From positions 3,128,501 through 3,192,500 of the forward strand of contig LR746279.1 in the NCBI GenBank assembly GCA_902729315.2: a stretch of 64,000 bases of DNA. The letters run 5' to 3'. This DNA comes from Spirodela intermedia. Lineage: Eukaryota > Streptophyta > Magnoliopsida > Alismatales > Araceae. The translations under genes were made by a program, and so were the position numbers. The notes beneath the pieces were generated by a model. The model ran no database searches, was not told the origin of the DNA, and worked only from the letters and a program-made list of their open reading frames with translations. This document shows positions 49,901-60,536 of this stretch, in pieces. Numbering within the stretch: the stretch's first letter is position 1; each line of letters starts with the position of its first letter.

Positions 49901-50330
49901 CCATATAAGACGTCTTACTTTAACATGCACAGTAGAGGTTATATTTAATGTAGCAGAGAGGAAGTCTTCAACAAAAAAGAGTCCATGAAAGGAGGACAAG
50001 AGACTGTCTAGAGTTACTGCCAAAATACCTCTGCAACTAATAGAAATGCAAGATCTTTGTCTCCCCAGCCTTTGAAATGGAAAGAAGTCGTGGATCTTGT
50101 AACTTTGAGCTGTTGTGAGCCCAAGAACATCTACAGAATTTCCTTTTCTTGAAAGGCCCCATAGTTGCTCTCTTCTCCTAGCTTAAAAGGTGAATTTCCT
50201 TTTTTGTGGGCCTAATTAACTCTTCATTTGTAGCAAAATAACTATTATCGTTTTCTATAGTAGGTTCTCGGTCTCAGTTGACTAAACGTTGACTTGATCC
50301 TAGCACCTTGGCAGCTCATTGGAGGATTAG

Positions 50331-50354
50331 CTCTCTCTCCCAAAGGAGAGAGAG
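50331..50354. repeat. Perfect 10-bp hairpin
   Basis: CTCTCTCTCC, a CAAA loop, then GGAGAGAGAG. It lies in otherwise unannotated DNA and its function is unknown. Around 50515-50650 there is also a diverged tandem pair of a roughly 65-bp sequence ('gattttatgatc...'). Confidence 0.6.
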
Positions 50355-50757
50355 TTGCCTGAGAAATGTTGGTGCAACCCACGAACCTAGTTTGAGCCCG
50401 GGACATGGATCAATAGTGATGATCGAGAAAGAGGGGAGGAAAAGGTAAAAGAACCAAGTTCGCAGTATTACTTGTTTCCTTTATGCTTCAATTTTTCAGA
50501 TTATGATGCCATCTTTCTTGTAGATTTTATGATCTCTCGTTGACTTTAAGAGCAACGTATTACTAAACAAAGCAACTAACTTTGTTGCAGATTTTATGAT
50601 CGCCTGTCGGCCTTGAGATCAGCGTATATTATTATTAAACAAGGTAACTAAGGAAAAACAATTAAACGCCTACAAAAAGGGGGAGAACATATCGCTACAG
50701 GGTAAACACTCCAACTACCAAGTAAACAATAAAGTCAAGGGCTTCATAAATCTGATA

Positions 50758-51045
50758 CTCGCATATATATATATATATATATGATAAAAAAAAGAGAGGG
50801 AAAGACAAATACGAAATGAAATAAATAAAAGAACATTTAAATCAATAAGTAAATAAATAAGTATAAGTAGAAGAACCCAGATTCCAGATGAACAAATTCA
50901 AACTCGAAAAGGATCTTTCATATTCTCGAAGAATGAGGGAAAAAGGGATTGATCGAGAAAGATCTCTTGTTCTAATTATTAAGATCGTGTTTTGATATCT
51001 ATATCTATATATATATATATATATATATAGATAGATAGATATCAA
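50758..51045. repeat. TA microsatellites
   Basis: (TA)n runs at about 50762-50782 and 51004-51030, the latter extended by GATA-like repeats. The open frame on the minus strand here is only the repeat translated. Confidence 0.7.
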
Positions 51046-51189
51046 AATTAGATAATCTGATTTTAATACAGCTGCTTTTGGTTTGCTGGTTCGAACCCAG
51101 GGACGTCAGAAAAGGCTCCACCTTTTTCACGGCTCACCCTTCACATCTTGCCATCCGCAGCAAGAACAAAGATCAAACAGAGTCGTGAT

Positions 51190-51345
51190 TCAGGTAGACA
51201 AGACCGTCGTCTTCCTACAGATCGGGCAGACGTTCTTCTGAACCAGCCATTTTCCAACACAGGACGCGTGGAAATCGCGCGCCCACAAGTCAACACCCCC
51301 AGATCCTCGCCATCGGCATAATCTTACTGCCATGCAGTGAGCGTT
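51190..51345 (-). pseudogene. RING-H2 E3 ubiquitin ligase fragment R1 (MBR/HIP1-like), frameshifted
   Basis: On the minus strand one frame reads YADGEDLGVLTCG. After a 2-nt excess (CG in a GCGCGC run) the next frame reads DFHASCVGKWLVQKN, then VCPICRKTTVLST and TGA. Together these match the second half of a RING-H2 domain (the C-G-H-x-F-H-x-x-C...C-P-I-C block) in the form found in plant MBR1/MBR2/HIP1-type ligases. The first CxxC pair is not readable, and a TAA lies just upstream. It is therefore a decayed 3' end of a ligase gene, with the 3' flank on its left. A second copy lies at 53.4 kb. Confidence 0.65.
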
Positions 51346-52382
51346 CTTCTGAATGCCAGAGAAAATAGCCAAATACAGGGAAGACCGGTGGACCCTCTTG
51401 GTAATTTACCAAGCAGATAGAGATTCTACACTCTGTCCTCGGCCAGCCCAGTTCTCACATTCCCAATCCCGACAGCTCCTGTTAGGGATATACAAATAAA
51501 CGCCATGATGAGTTGACCGAACGCATATGCGCCAGGAGGAATCAGAAATGACTGTGTTTGACCTTATGAGCTCCTACGCCATGTCATCTACCTCGAGGCG
51601 CATATCTTGGTGGCTGTCATGGAATGCCGAGTCATGTTAACGAGAGGGATGGAACGGTAAAAAAATGTATGTCGCCAGCACATTGGAGGCTTCTGCCAAG
51701 AAACATCTCTGAAGTCGTCTGAATCAGAGTATGTTAACGAGTTCTCACGTCAATCATCATGCTTTCCTCCATTTGCATGAAATCTAGAGCATTTCGGATT
51801 TGCTACAGATAGAAACCACGCAAAGTCAGACTAAGAACTACGGCATACATTGCGATTTGGGGGCGTGAATCACATAAAAGTGAGCCCAATAAATTTTCCC
51901 ATATGGGGAAAGAAATGCAATAAAAAAAGCAGCAATAAGTGAGATCAAGGAATCTGAGAAAAATCGCATATATGTTGTATGCCAGAAGGCATACATGGTG
52001 GAACTTAGAGTTGAACGAGGACCAAGAAAGTATTGCCCAAAGTTAAACCATGGCCTGACGGACTAAATTAAGATAGAAGCTCGAGGACAAATGGCTACCA
52101 CATCTCTGGATGGTCGTCAAAGATGAAGCTTTTGGCAACTTCCTAAGATATGCGTCGTTCTGGGGAGAATAATGCAGCATCTTTTAGAAGATAATTTATC
52201 AAGTGCAGGAGAATCCCATTCAAATGTCAACGCTCAGAGCCTTTTCTTTTCTTGGCAGGGGGGAACGAGTCTGCACAATCAAGGAATACAAGAATAGGGC
52301 GATATATCACACAGAAATTAAACATAGCCCATCCAGCTTAAGGGTGGACCAGTGTCCGAGAGAGAGGAGAGAGTGAGAAGAG

Positions 52383-52413
<31 letters not shown>

Positions 52414-52453
52414 GAGCATTGTGGCTTCAGCATAACGCTAGTCGTGGGCTGAA

Positions 52454-52603
52454 ATGTTCTCCGGTTTCTTCTCTCTGCTTCTGGATCACACAGACTGGCG
52501 ACAGCCTCACCAGCGTTTTCGTGTTTATTGTCTGAAACAGGACGTGGTCATTCTAAACGAATCTCCTTGGGATTCGTCGAGGCTCGCAGGGCCCCCAAGG
52601 TGA
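52454..52603 (+). CDS. Short open frame of 49 codons, uncertain
   Basis: The plus-strand ATG follows a GA-rich leader-like tract (52360-52417). The peptide starts MFSGFFSLLLDHTDW and runs to a TGA that overlaps an AAG|GTGATG donor-like site, so it could also be a first exon. An overlapping 88-codon frame (52528-52794) reads ...LPYELRTLLYFNLNGQ and has a more protein-like look. Neither matches a family I know. This GC-richer island (52.2-52.9 kb) lies between the two RING fragments and may belong to the same duplicated ancestral gene region. Confidence 0.2.
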   Translation: MFSGFFSLLLDHTDWRQPHQRFRVYCLKQDVVILNESPWDSSRLAGPPR

Positions 52604-53429
52604 TGTGCAGAGTCCTTATGAGGTCAGACGCGCTCCCTTATGAGCTCCGAACTCTGCTCTATTTCAACCTTAACGGCCAGGAGCTCGGTGATTCCTTTCT
52701 AAACCTGCTCTCTAAAGCTTCTGCAGTTCGCGGATCGCCGCGGCCTACGAGCTGGAATTTACAGAAGGGGACTGGAATTTACGGAACGGATTGAGAGCAA
52801 GCTGCAAGACGACCGTGCGCGAAGCTCGCCCCGCGTTTCTACGGATCATTCAAGATCGAAAGGGGGTTGGATCAGTCGCTTAGCCAATACTATATTTAGG
52901 TTAACATTCCATCTTTCTATTTTATGATCTCATGTTGACTTTAAGCCAATAATCTTATTAACAAAAGTAACTAAAGAAAATGGCCTAGAGGCATGACGGC
53001 TGGGTCAAAACCTAAGGTCGCCTTCTAAAAGGGGAAAACGCAATGCTACCAGATGAACACTCCAAATGCTAACAAGGGGGAAATGGGAATCACTGAATTA
53101 AATGAAGAATAAAGTCATGGGCATAATGAATATGATCCTTGTCAAGTATGTATATTTAAATTTACATTCGAAGAACAGAACCTTGATGGTCCACATAAAA
53201 GGACACAGGGAGGATGTTCTTCACGAGTGGGGGCCGAGAAGAGTTCACTCATAATAATCGTCCTAAAAAAATGTTGTGAAGATGAAAAAGAGAATCGAAT
53301 TCTAATACTGTTGCTTCTGGTTTGATTATTCAAACCCAAGGACGTCTAGAAAGCCGCTAGCTTTTTCATGGTTCGCCATTGACATCATCCAACCCCTAAC
53401 AATAACAAAGACCAAACAGAGTTGTGATT

Positions 53430-53570
53430 CAAGCCATCTTACTACAGATTGGGCAAAGGTTCTTTTGAACCAGCCATGCGTTTATTTTACAACAAAACAA
53501 GTGTGGAAATCATGCCCAGAGGTCAACCCCCCCCCCACCCCCCCCAGTTCCTTGCCATCGGCAGTTTTCA
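53430..53570 (-). pseudogene. RING-H2 fragment R2, second decayed copy
   Basis: The minus strand carries ADGKELG, a G-run, then SGHDFHTCFV, an insertion of about 13 bp with a stop, then WLVQKNLCPIC. It is the same segment as R1 at 51.2 kb. The flanks on both sides (50.5-51.5 kb against 52.9-53.8 kb) also align, so a block of about 1 kb was duplicated. It has more TG/CA changes than R1. The C-run at 53526-53546 lies within it and could form a G-quadruplex on the minus strand. Confidence 0.6.
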
Positions 53571-53799
53571 TGTCGTGCATAAAGGAAGGGGTGAATGACA
53601 TAGAAAATTGCCAAATACATGGACAACTTAATAGTCCCTAAGTAATTTACATAGAAGATTACAAGAGTTTTCCTTGCGAGTTGCAAAAGATAGATATTTC
53701 TTTTGGTTCAAGTTCTTTTGCATGATGTCTCCAGCTGACCCCATGCTCACATTCTCAATCCACCCTTCTAATAAATAAATGATCCCAATGATGAAACAT

Positions 53800-54700
53800 A
53801 TTTAATTTATTTTCAAAACTTGTGTATGATTGGGTCATCAAAAAAAGGAGAAAATTGTTTAAGCATTCAATATAATATTATTAACTATTTAGATAAAAAT
53901 TATTTGAACATAATTGAGATTAGATATAAATTTTATAAATTTGATTGATTTTATTGTGCAAAATTATCATATTGTATATAAATAGTGTGAACATTTATAG
54001 AATATATCATTGTCAAAAGTAACAATGAGTACATTCAGATCAATGAGATTCTTTGAAATAAAAATATGAGTATGAAAGCTTACTTAGTTCACAATGCAAC
54101 AATGATATTATATCATTTATTTTGAATAATTATGATGTCGAATTAATTGGTTGAATTATGATTGCTCATTATGCCAAATGGAATTTTCTGCATATCATTA
54201 CAATACTTTGAAATATATTTTAAATAATTTAAATAATTAAAATAATTAAAACTATGATTATAAAATTGAAACCTTGATACAATAACTTTCAATGATTATT
54301 TTATCTCATTTTAAGAAATTCATTTTTTTATTATTAAATGACTCATTCAATGAGGACAAATCTTATTAGTTTTGCGTTCATACTATTAGATCTTTAACAA
54401 ACTGATTAAAACTAACACAAATTTGATATGAACATGATGTTCTAACAGGATCACATGTTACTTCACATTAGAATTTTTGAGTTCTTTAATCCACAAGTCA
54501 TAATATATTTTTTACTATTCTAATTTATGTTTATTTCAAGAAAAATAGACATTTAAAGATCATGAAAATGTGGGAAGACATTTGCGCTAATTAACCTATA
54601 AGTATTGAGGATTTCTAATAGCTAAGAGTAAAAGGACATCTTTACCTCCCTCATGACCTCAAGTCTTGAGTCGAGTTTTCTACAAGGAAATCTATAAGAA
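53800..54700. other. AT-rich spacer without genes
   Basis: Only short frames and AT-rich sequence. No repeat or motif was recognised. Confidence 0.4.
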
Positions 54701-54703
54701 AGT

Positions 54704-57122
54704 GGCAGGGTCAATCTTTCTGCCCAATTTTTTGTTTAGCCAACTTGGGAAACCAATTAAGTGAGGTCAACATGAACTTCTCTATCTTTCTTTTTATTTT
54801 ATTTAAGGGACTAGTTTTGGGTATTTTCCTATCCCACCCCCATTGGTATAAAAGATATCCCTCTGCTATATCAAACCATCACATTCAAGCTATTTTCCTA
54901 ACAAACTAATATAAGAGCATTGTTGGGGCTGTAGAATTAATACTTTGAAGAAGAGACAATATTTTGACAAAGTTTGACATTGAGAAGTTCGATTTCAGTA
55001 TGAACTTCAAAATATGACAGATTGAGATCAAACCTCTCTCAACCCATCAAAGGCTCTAAAAGCACTACTTTGAAATAAAAAAATGTCAAAAAATATCTTT
55101 CTTAAAGGGAAATAAGAATTATGTGAGAAGACATGGGCTGTAATTCAATTAAATTAATAAAATGAAGGTTTGAAGTAAGGCTTTATGAATTAAATTGGGT
55201 CATTAGATATGACCAAGTCACTCAACACTAAGTGATATGTGAAAAAGGATAGAAAGTTCCTCAATATAATCACATCTTTAAAACATTTATCTAGTTGAAT
55301 ATTTTTGAATAAGTTAGCATCTTTGAAGAAGAGAGTGACAATTATGTTCCTTTTGATCAAGCCATCAAACTCAAAGATAATTAATCTTAGATTCAAATTT
55401 TTGACATTAGATGATTGTGAATAAAAAGTTTTCCTTCATTTTCAACCAAATTAGTGATACAATTATCTTAAATAAGAAATATATATCATATAAGAAATCA
55501 GGTTGGTTTAATTGGAACTAAAATATTTCATGGCTTTATGAGAACATTGATGGACATCAGGTACATTCCTTACCTAAGGGAAAAATAATATTTTAGGCAC
55601 TCTTATTGTTAACGACTCTTGGTATACCGCTAGAGGTAGAGTAAGGAATATAAGCAAGCAAACCCTTAATATGACTATCTTCATGACATAAAAAATGTCA
55701 CTAAAACACCATTGTTAGACATACGAACAAGAGACACTTGCTTTGTATCTATTGAACAAGAGAGGCATGCCTAGTAGACAAAGTAATAGAAAGGTAAAGT
55801 TTTGTGAGCATTGTACTTCAAAGAAGAGGAAGAAAATAAGCTTCCAAATAGTAATTCATAAAATAAAGCAGCAAAAAGGATAAACATAAGCCTTTTACAG
55901 AATTGAATTTTACGATGTCAAATGTAAGTCTTAGGAAATATTTTTTGGCAAAAATGGGGCTATCAATATTTAGCAACCACACTAGGCATTTAAGCTTTGA
56001 AAGAAGTGTTATCAAGTAATTCTCTTAACTATTTTGATTTAAATGTTTTGGCTACCAAACCTATGCCATGTTAAAAAAATATTTATTTGTTATGATTTAA
56101 GTATGAAAACATATAACTTATAGTGTCTTGATCCAAAATATCATTATCCTTAATTTAAAGAAATATTAATTTTCAATTTTACATCCAAAGAAATAGATGT
56201 CCCCCAAAATTAATTGCAAACTGTGGAATTTCAAGTTATAGGCTCAGATCATGTCTTATTGTCAAAGACTAAACTCGTATACCTCACTCAAATTATTCTC
56301 TTTCTTGAGATCAACAAAAAAGAGAAATTAGACCACCTTTGAAAAATAATTGTGTAAAATCATATGCAATAGATCATTACGTTACATATTTGATATTCGC
56401 ATATGAGATATTAGGGTCTAATGAACCTCAAAAAAAATTGGATGATATATCTCATAACAATCTTAATAAGTGGCTCATTTGTATGGAGGAAGAGATTGAA
56501 TCACTTCATAAAACTTGACTTGAGAGTTAAGTTTCTAAAAGAAAAATGGTTTTTAGGGAAAAATAATAGGTGTACATAACATTGAAGATGCTCGATAAAA
56601 GAGACAACTAGTTGTAACGCACTATAGTAATGTGGAATGTATCAACTATAATCATTTTTCTTCACCTGTTAATAACTATAAGTTTCTTTTATTTTCACAG
56701 TTTTAGCTACATCACATAATTTAGAGTAGATGTATGTTACGCACTATAGTATTTTTTTCCTAGAAAACTTGAAGAAGAAACTTATATTATAGCAACCAAA
56801 ATGTTTTCAAGTTGAAAGAACCATGTTTATTTGCTCAAGAAGTCTTTATATTGCTGGAAGTGATATATTGTAATGGCATAAGAGATTGATATATTTATAA
56901 GTCAACACGTTTATTTAAATTTTTTTTAAAATGTTTATTTCTTTATTTGTTGTTCTATGCTGATCATATGTTAATTGTAGCAAAAAAATATCTTTGAGAT
57001 CACCAGGTTGAATGTATCATCTTTCAATGAATTTGAGACAAAAGAGTCAGGAGCATCCAAGAAGATTCTTGTAGCAGAGATTAAAGGAAACATCGAGACA
57101 AACAAATTACATCTGGATTTGG
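54704..57122 (+). mobile_element. Ty1/copia retrotransposon relic D1
   Basis: It starts with a short LTR-like block (GGCAGGGTCAATC... to about 54890) shared with D2 at 60.54 kb. Across stops and frameshifts the plus strand reads the copia polyprotein order: gag start KFDIEKFDF (about 54970), a CEHC-type zinc motif region (about 55805), a segment like KCIFLGY...YKLWCLDP (about 56090), EEIESLHK (about 56490) and the reverse-transcriptase end 'YADHMLIVA' followed by EFETKESGASKKIL (about 56950-57090). It is dead. It lies immediately upstream of the receptor-kinase gene. Confidence 0.7.
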
Positions 57123-57125
57123 CTA

Positions 57126-57428
57126 TGTAGAGATATATATTGGATTTATGGGCCTGGCCCATTTTCTCTCACTCCTCACTCTTATATGTAAAGGGCTTCT
57201 CGGCCCTCTCATTTTAATCATTATTTTATTCACGGCCACACTCCGGTGATCGTCTTCTCGGCACCAACAACACGGGCACCTCGCTGCGCTAGTCTCCTCC
57301 CTGAGCTCCCACAGCGCCCGCACCTCCCCTGCCGCTACCGTCGGTAGCCCGAAGGGGGAGAGCTCGAGGGCCGTCCTGCGGGGCCACCGCGTCTCCGCCG
57401 GCACGTTGCGGGAGGCGCCACGGCTACA
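57126..57428 (+). mobile_element. Probable solo copia LTR between relic D1 and the kinase gene
   Basis: A GC-rich block of about 300 bp, foreign to the D1/D2 alignment. It starts TGTAGAG and ends GGCTACA, giving short inverted termini. Alternatively it ends at 57421 with GGCTA direct repeats at 57121-57125 and 57422-57426. It has an LTR-like order: 'cttatatgtaaaggg' TATA region, then CTTCTCGGCCC. The minus-strand frame across it is not a gene. Confidence 0.4.
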
Positions 57429-57439
57429 CGAAGGGGGAG

Positions 57440-57540
57440 AACTTTGTGTAAAAGATATTAAAAAAGATTTTAGGCACTTCAGAACTAATCCTGCCTCCTT
57501 TTGTGTAAAATATATTAAAAAGGAAACTCAAGGTGACAGA
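57440..57540 (+). mobile_element. Tail of the copia D1 3' LTR next to the kinase gene
   Basis: 'agattttaggcacttcagaactaatcctgcctcc...aaatatattaaaaagg' aligns with the D2 3' LTR end (63280-63330) and with the 5' LTRs. The segment 'tttgtgtaaaatatattaaaaa' is present twice (about 57443 and 57500). The kinase start codon lies only about 40-50 bp further on, so the retroelement abuts or forms the promoter. Confidence 0.5.
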
Positions 57541-57581
57541 ATATACGAGAGAAAGACCAGAGATCCAGGGAAGGAGGAAAG

Positions 57582-60044
57582 ATGATTACCAGGGAATTTT
57601 CGGAACCAATTTTGTTTGCCTTCTACCTCTTTCCTTGTTTCGTTGCTGTTCTTGCGGGGAGGGATCTGCGTGTTTGTACTTGTTAGAAACTCGCCGGAGA
57701 GACGACGGCAGTTAAGACGTCGCCGACGAGATCACCACGGAGTCACAGGAAAAACCCAGCAGGAGGAACAAGGAAGACTATCTCGCTATTCAAAACCTGT
57801 TACAGCCCTCTTTAAATAAGGGAGCAAAAAGGGAGGAAAAGGAATAACCGTAAGCAATAAGCAACCTCTTACAGCCCTCTTACAGCTCTAGGCAGGTGTG
57901 CCTAGAGACGTGTAAGGCCTATGCCGTTACGCGAAGAGACGTGCAAGGCTCCCCGTTCACAACAGTACTCAGTCTTGCGGGAACCTTAGAAACATCAGTG
58001 ACCCTTTCAGCCTTGTTGGAGATCCGCCACTCTGTGGCGAGCACGAACTCGTCTGCGACGACAACGTAGCCATCTTAAAACGCGGAGCAGGAAAATACCA
58101 CGTCATCAATATTTCATACGTAAACCAGATGATCCATGTAGTCGACGAAAGATTGGCCAGCGGCAGTTGCAATCTTCCCTCTCAACCTCTGTTCCCTGAC
58201 TCATTTGATTCTGGATATTGGGGGGCTTTCGTTACCTGTTTGAGCATCGTAGATGATGAATCATATAAACCCGTGAAATGCTTGAGCAACGAAACCAATC
58301 ATGTGCATCTTGTGCACAGCGTTGGTGGATGTGAACTCCAGTTTTGGAAACCCTCGTGTCATATGGTATCCTCAGTTCCCCTCACATGTCAATCGCTGGA
58401 GGCTTGGACCTCTGTTGAGGATATTTTTAAGGTTCTTGCAAAGGGCTTCTTCCTAGACAGGAGATCTCCATGGCTGGGAGTTAACTACTGTAGGTGATCG
58501 AGATTCCGGTAAGCAACTAGCCTCATCAGTCTAATACGTTCTTCAGTTGTTCTTATTATATTATTCTTTAATAATTTCTTCATGATGATGATGCTGCATG
58601 GTTGTAGAAATAGTAGTTAGATTGAAACAAGTCAGATTTCCAGAAAATAAGATCCAAAATGAATACTTTGATTGACTCCACTTTTAGGTCCATACCCGGT
58701 AGCCTTACCATCGGAATTCTGACGATTCCGATGGCAATCGAGTCAGCATTCTTCCGGTGTATTCTACAGCAATCCTTCAGTTGGCATCTTGGTAGAACAA
58801 TCAGTGTAATACTCACAATACTGTTACTAGTTGGGATCAGCATTATAGGTAGGCCTGTATTGTTTTGGCACCCCATTATCTCGTCCTTCTCAACATCTTA
58901 CAACATCCGTCGGTAATTTCACAATCTTTTTGTAGGATTATCACTGCTGGGAAACTTAATTGGGATGCCCTTGTGCGTCTTCGTCGCCCTCCTCAGAAAA
59001 TTTCAGGAGGAACACGCTTTTGTCGATATCGTCGAGAAGTTCCTGAAAAATCAGAACATGCTCACATCGGCGAGGTATACGTACCCTGAGATTCTTATAA
59101 TCACAAATCCCTTTGAGAGGAAACTGGGGCAGGGGGGCTTCGGTTCTGTCTTCCAAGGAAAGCTCCATGGTGGGTACCTGGTGTCAGTGAAGATGCTCTG
59201 TGACTCCAAGTTTAACGGAGAAGACTTCATCAATGAAGTCTCCACCATTGGTCGGATTCACCGCATCAACGTGATGCAGCTCATCGGATACTGCTCAGAG
59301 GGACCGAGGCGAGCTCTAGTTTACGAGTACATGCCAAATGGCTCGCTGGACAAGTATGTCAGTCCAGGGAAGCGGACGGGTCCCTCACTCACATGGGAGA
59401 AGCTGAATGAGATAGCTCTGGGCGTAGCTCGAGGAGTGGAATATCTCCATCGAGGCTGCGACATGTGCATTCTCCATTTCGATATGAAGCCCCACAATAT
59501 CCTTCTCGATCAAGACTTCACGCCCAAGGTTTCAGACTTCGGGCTTGCGAAGCTGTACCTTAAGGAGCAGAGCTTAGTGCCCATCAGTGCTGCGAGAGGG
59601 ACGATGGGCTACATTGCCCCAGAGCTCCTCTCCAGGAACTTCGGGCCAGTATCCTACAAGTCGGACGTGTATAGCTTTGGGATGCTGCTGTTAGAGGTAG
59701 CTGGGACAAAGAAGAACTTGGAAGCGGTCACAGGGAAGTCCAGCGAAACATACTTTCCGGATTGGGTATACCATCGTCTGACGAAGGAACAAGAGGTAGA
59801 AGAGGGCGTCGACGGGAAAATGGGTGAAATAGAGAGGACGTTATGCATAGCGGGGCTATGGTGCATTCAGATGAACCCCTCGGATCGTCCCTCCATGAGC
59901 AGCGTCGTGGAGATGCTGGAAGGAAGAACACCGGATCTGCAAGTGCCCGCCAGACCTTTTTTCCCTTCATCTGAGAATTCATTCGCTGGAGGATCTACCA
60001 TTGACTCTTTTTCAACGGAATTGCTAGCAATTTCCGAGGAGTGA
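57582..60044 (+). pseudogene. LRK10L-type receptor-like kinase gene, exon 1 interrupted by a solo LTR
   Basis: Plasma-membrane receptor kinase of the LRK10L (rust-resistance Lr10-like) type, expected in immune or stress signalling. The ATG at 57582 opens a signal peptide (MITREFSEP, then LFAFYLFPCFVAVLA). The ectodomain resumes at 57970: QSCGNLRNISDPFSL (GUB_WAK_bind), then a WAK-associated cysteine-rich part to 58493. Intron 58494-58780; exon 2 58781-58848 (membrane helix, TISVILTILLLVGISIIG); intron 58849-58935; exon 3 58936-60044. Splice phases agree (2 and 1). Kinase motifs, numbered from the Met at 58965: GQGGFGSV 55-62, Lys76, HFD 171-173 (non-RD), DFG 191-193, APE 218-220. The kinase is complete. 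The defect is the insertion at 57681-57964, which brings a TAG at 57684 after 34 codons. The gene is inactive as read unless an internal start is used. Confidence 0.85.
57681..57964 (-). mobile_element. 284-bp solo LTR inside exon 1 of the kinase gene
   Basis: Starts TGTTAGAAAC and ends CCGTTCACAACA, with TG...CA termini and an inverted TGTT/AACA. The 5-bp target duplication GTACT is exact (57676-57680 and 57965-57969). Reading on the minus strand gives a copia-like LTR with TATTTAAAG (TATA-like) followed by GGGCTGTAACAGG and a CTAACA end, so the element probably lies on the minus strand. The codons on its two sides (ACT | CAG) are in the same frame once one duplication copy is discounted. 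This shows that the insertion is secondary and the host frame was open. With the duplication it adds 289 bp, not a multiple of three. Confidence 0.85.
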
Positions 60045-60099
60045 AGTTCCACTAGCAATTGCCTGGATGTAAATAGAGCACTTGATGAGAATTAAAAGA

Positions 60100-60536
60100 T
60101 TTCATTCTGATAGAGAGAGAGATAGAGTATAGATATAAAAAGCTTCTTGGTTTCTAAAGAATAACAGTAGTTTTTACTAGTTTTTTACATTGTTAACTCT
60201 GATGAACTTTGTCTTAGCTAAAAGTGCCATTCTAGGGTTCTACACTTCTTTTATTTCCAAATGGTCTAAGAATAGCCAACTGTTTAAAAGTAAAATTATT
60301 ATCTAAGAGAGAAAAATACAAACCCATTTCGTTTATAAAGAAGAATAAAGGTCACTGATTTTGACCAGAAAGAACTAATACCCCATTTTTATGGCGTCAT
60401 ATATTATATCATTAGTTACCAGCTTTGGAAAAGCATGTGCTTGATGACAATAGGCTAGTCTGAACCCATGACTTTTTAGAGGCCTTAACCCAAGCATTGT
60501 CATCGACCAGACCACTACAAGAGCTAAATATGGGAC
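60100..60536. other. Downstream region of the kinase gene
   Basis: An AT-rich 3' flank with an 'aattaaaaga' stretch about 45 bp after the stop that could serve in polyadenylation. Nothing else is recognised before relic D2. Confidence 0.35.

Noticed and set aside
53526-53546. C-run as a regulatory G-quadruplex
   Set aside because: It lies within a decayed RING remnant and looks like simple slippage expansion. No gene nearby would use it.
57616-57819. Hydrophobic 67-codon frame near the kinase start (reads PSTSFLVSLLFL)
   Set aside because: It begins at TTG, is a shadow of the true signal-peptide frame at 57582, and its second half is translated LTR.
57676-57972. Possible intron (GT at 57676 to AG at 57972) that would splice out the LTR
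   Set aside because: Removing 297 bp instead of the 289 inserted would leave the downstream ectodomain out of frame. The exact GTACT duplication and TG...CA ends explain the sequence better as an insertion.
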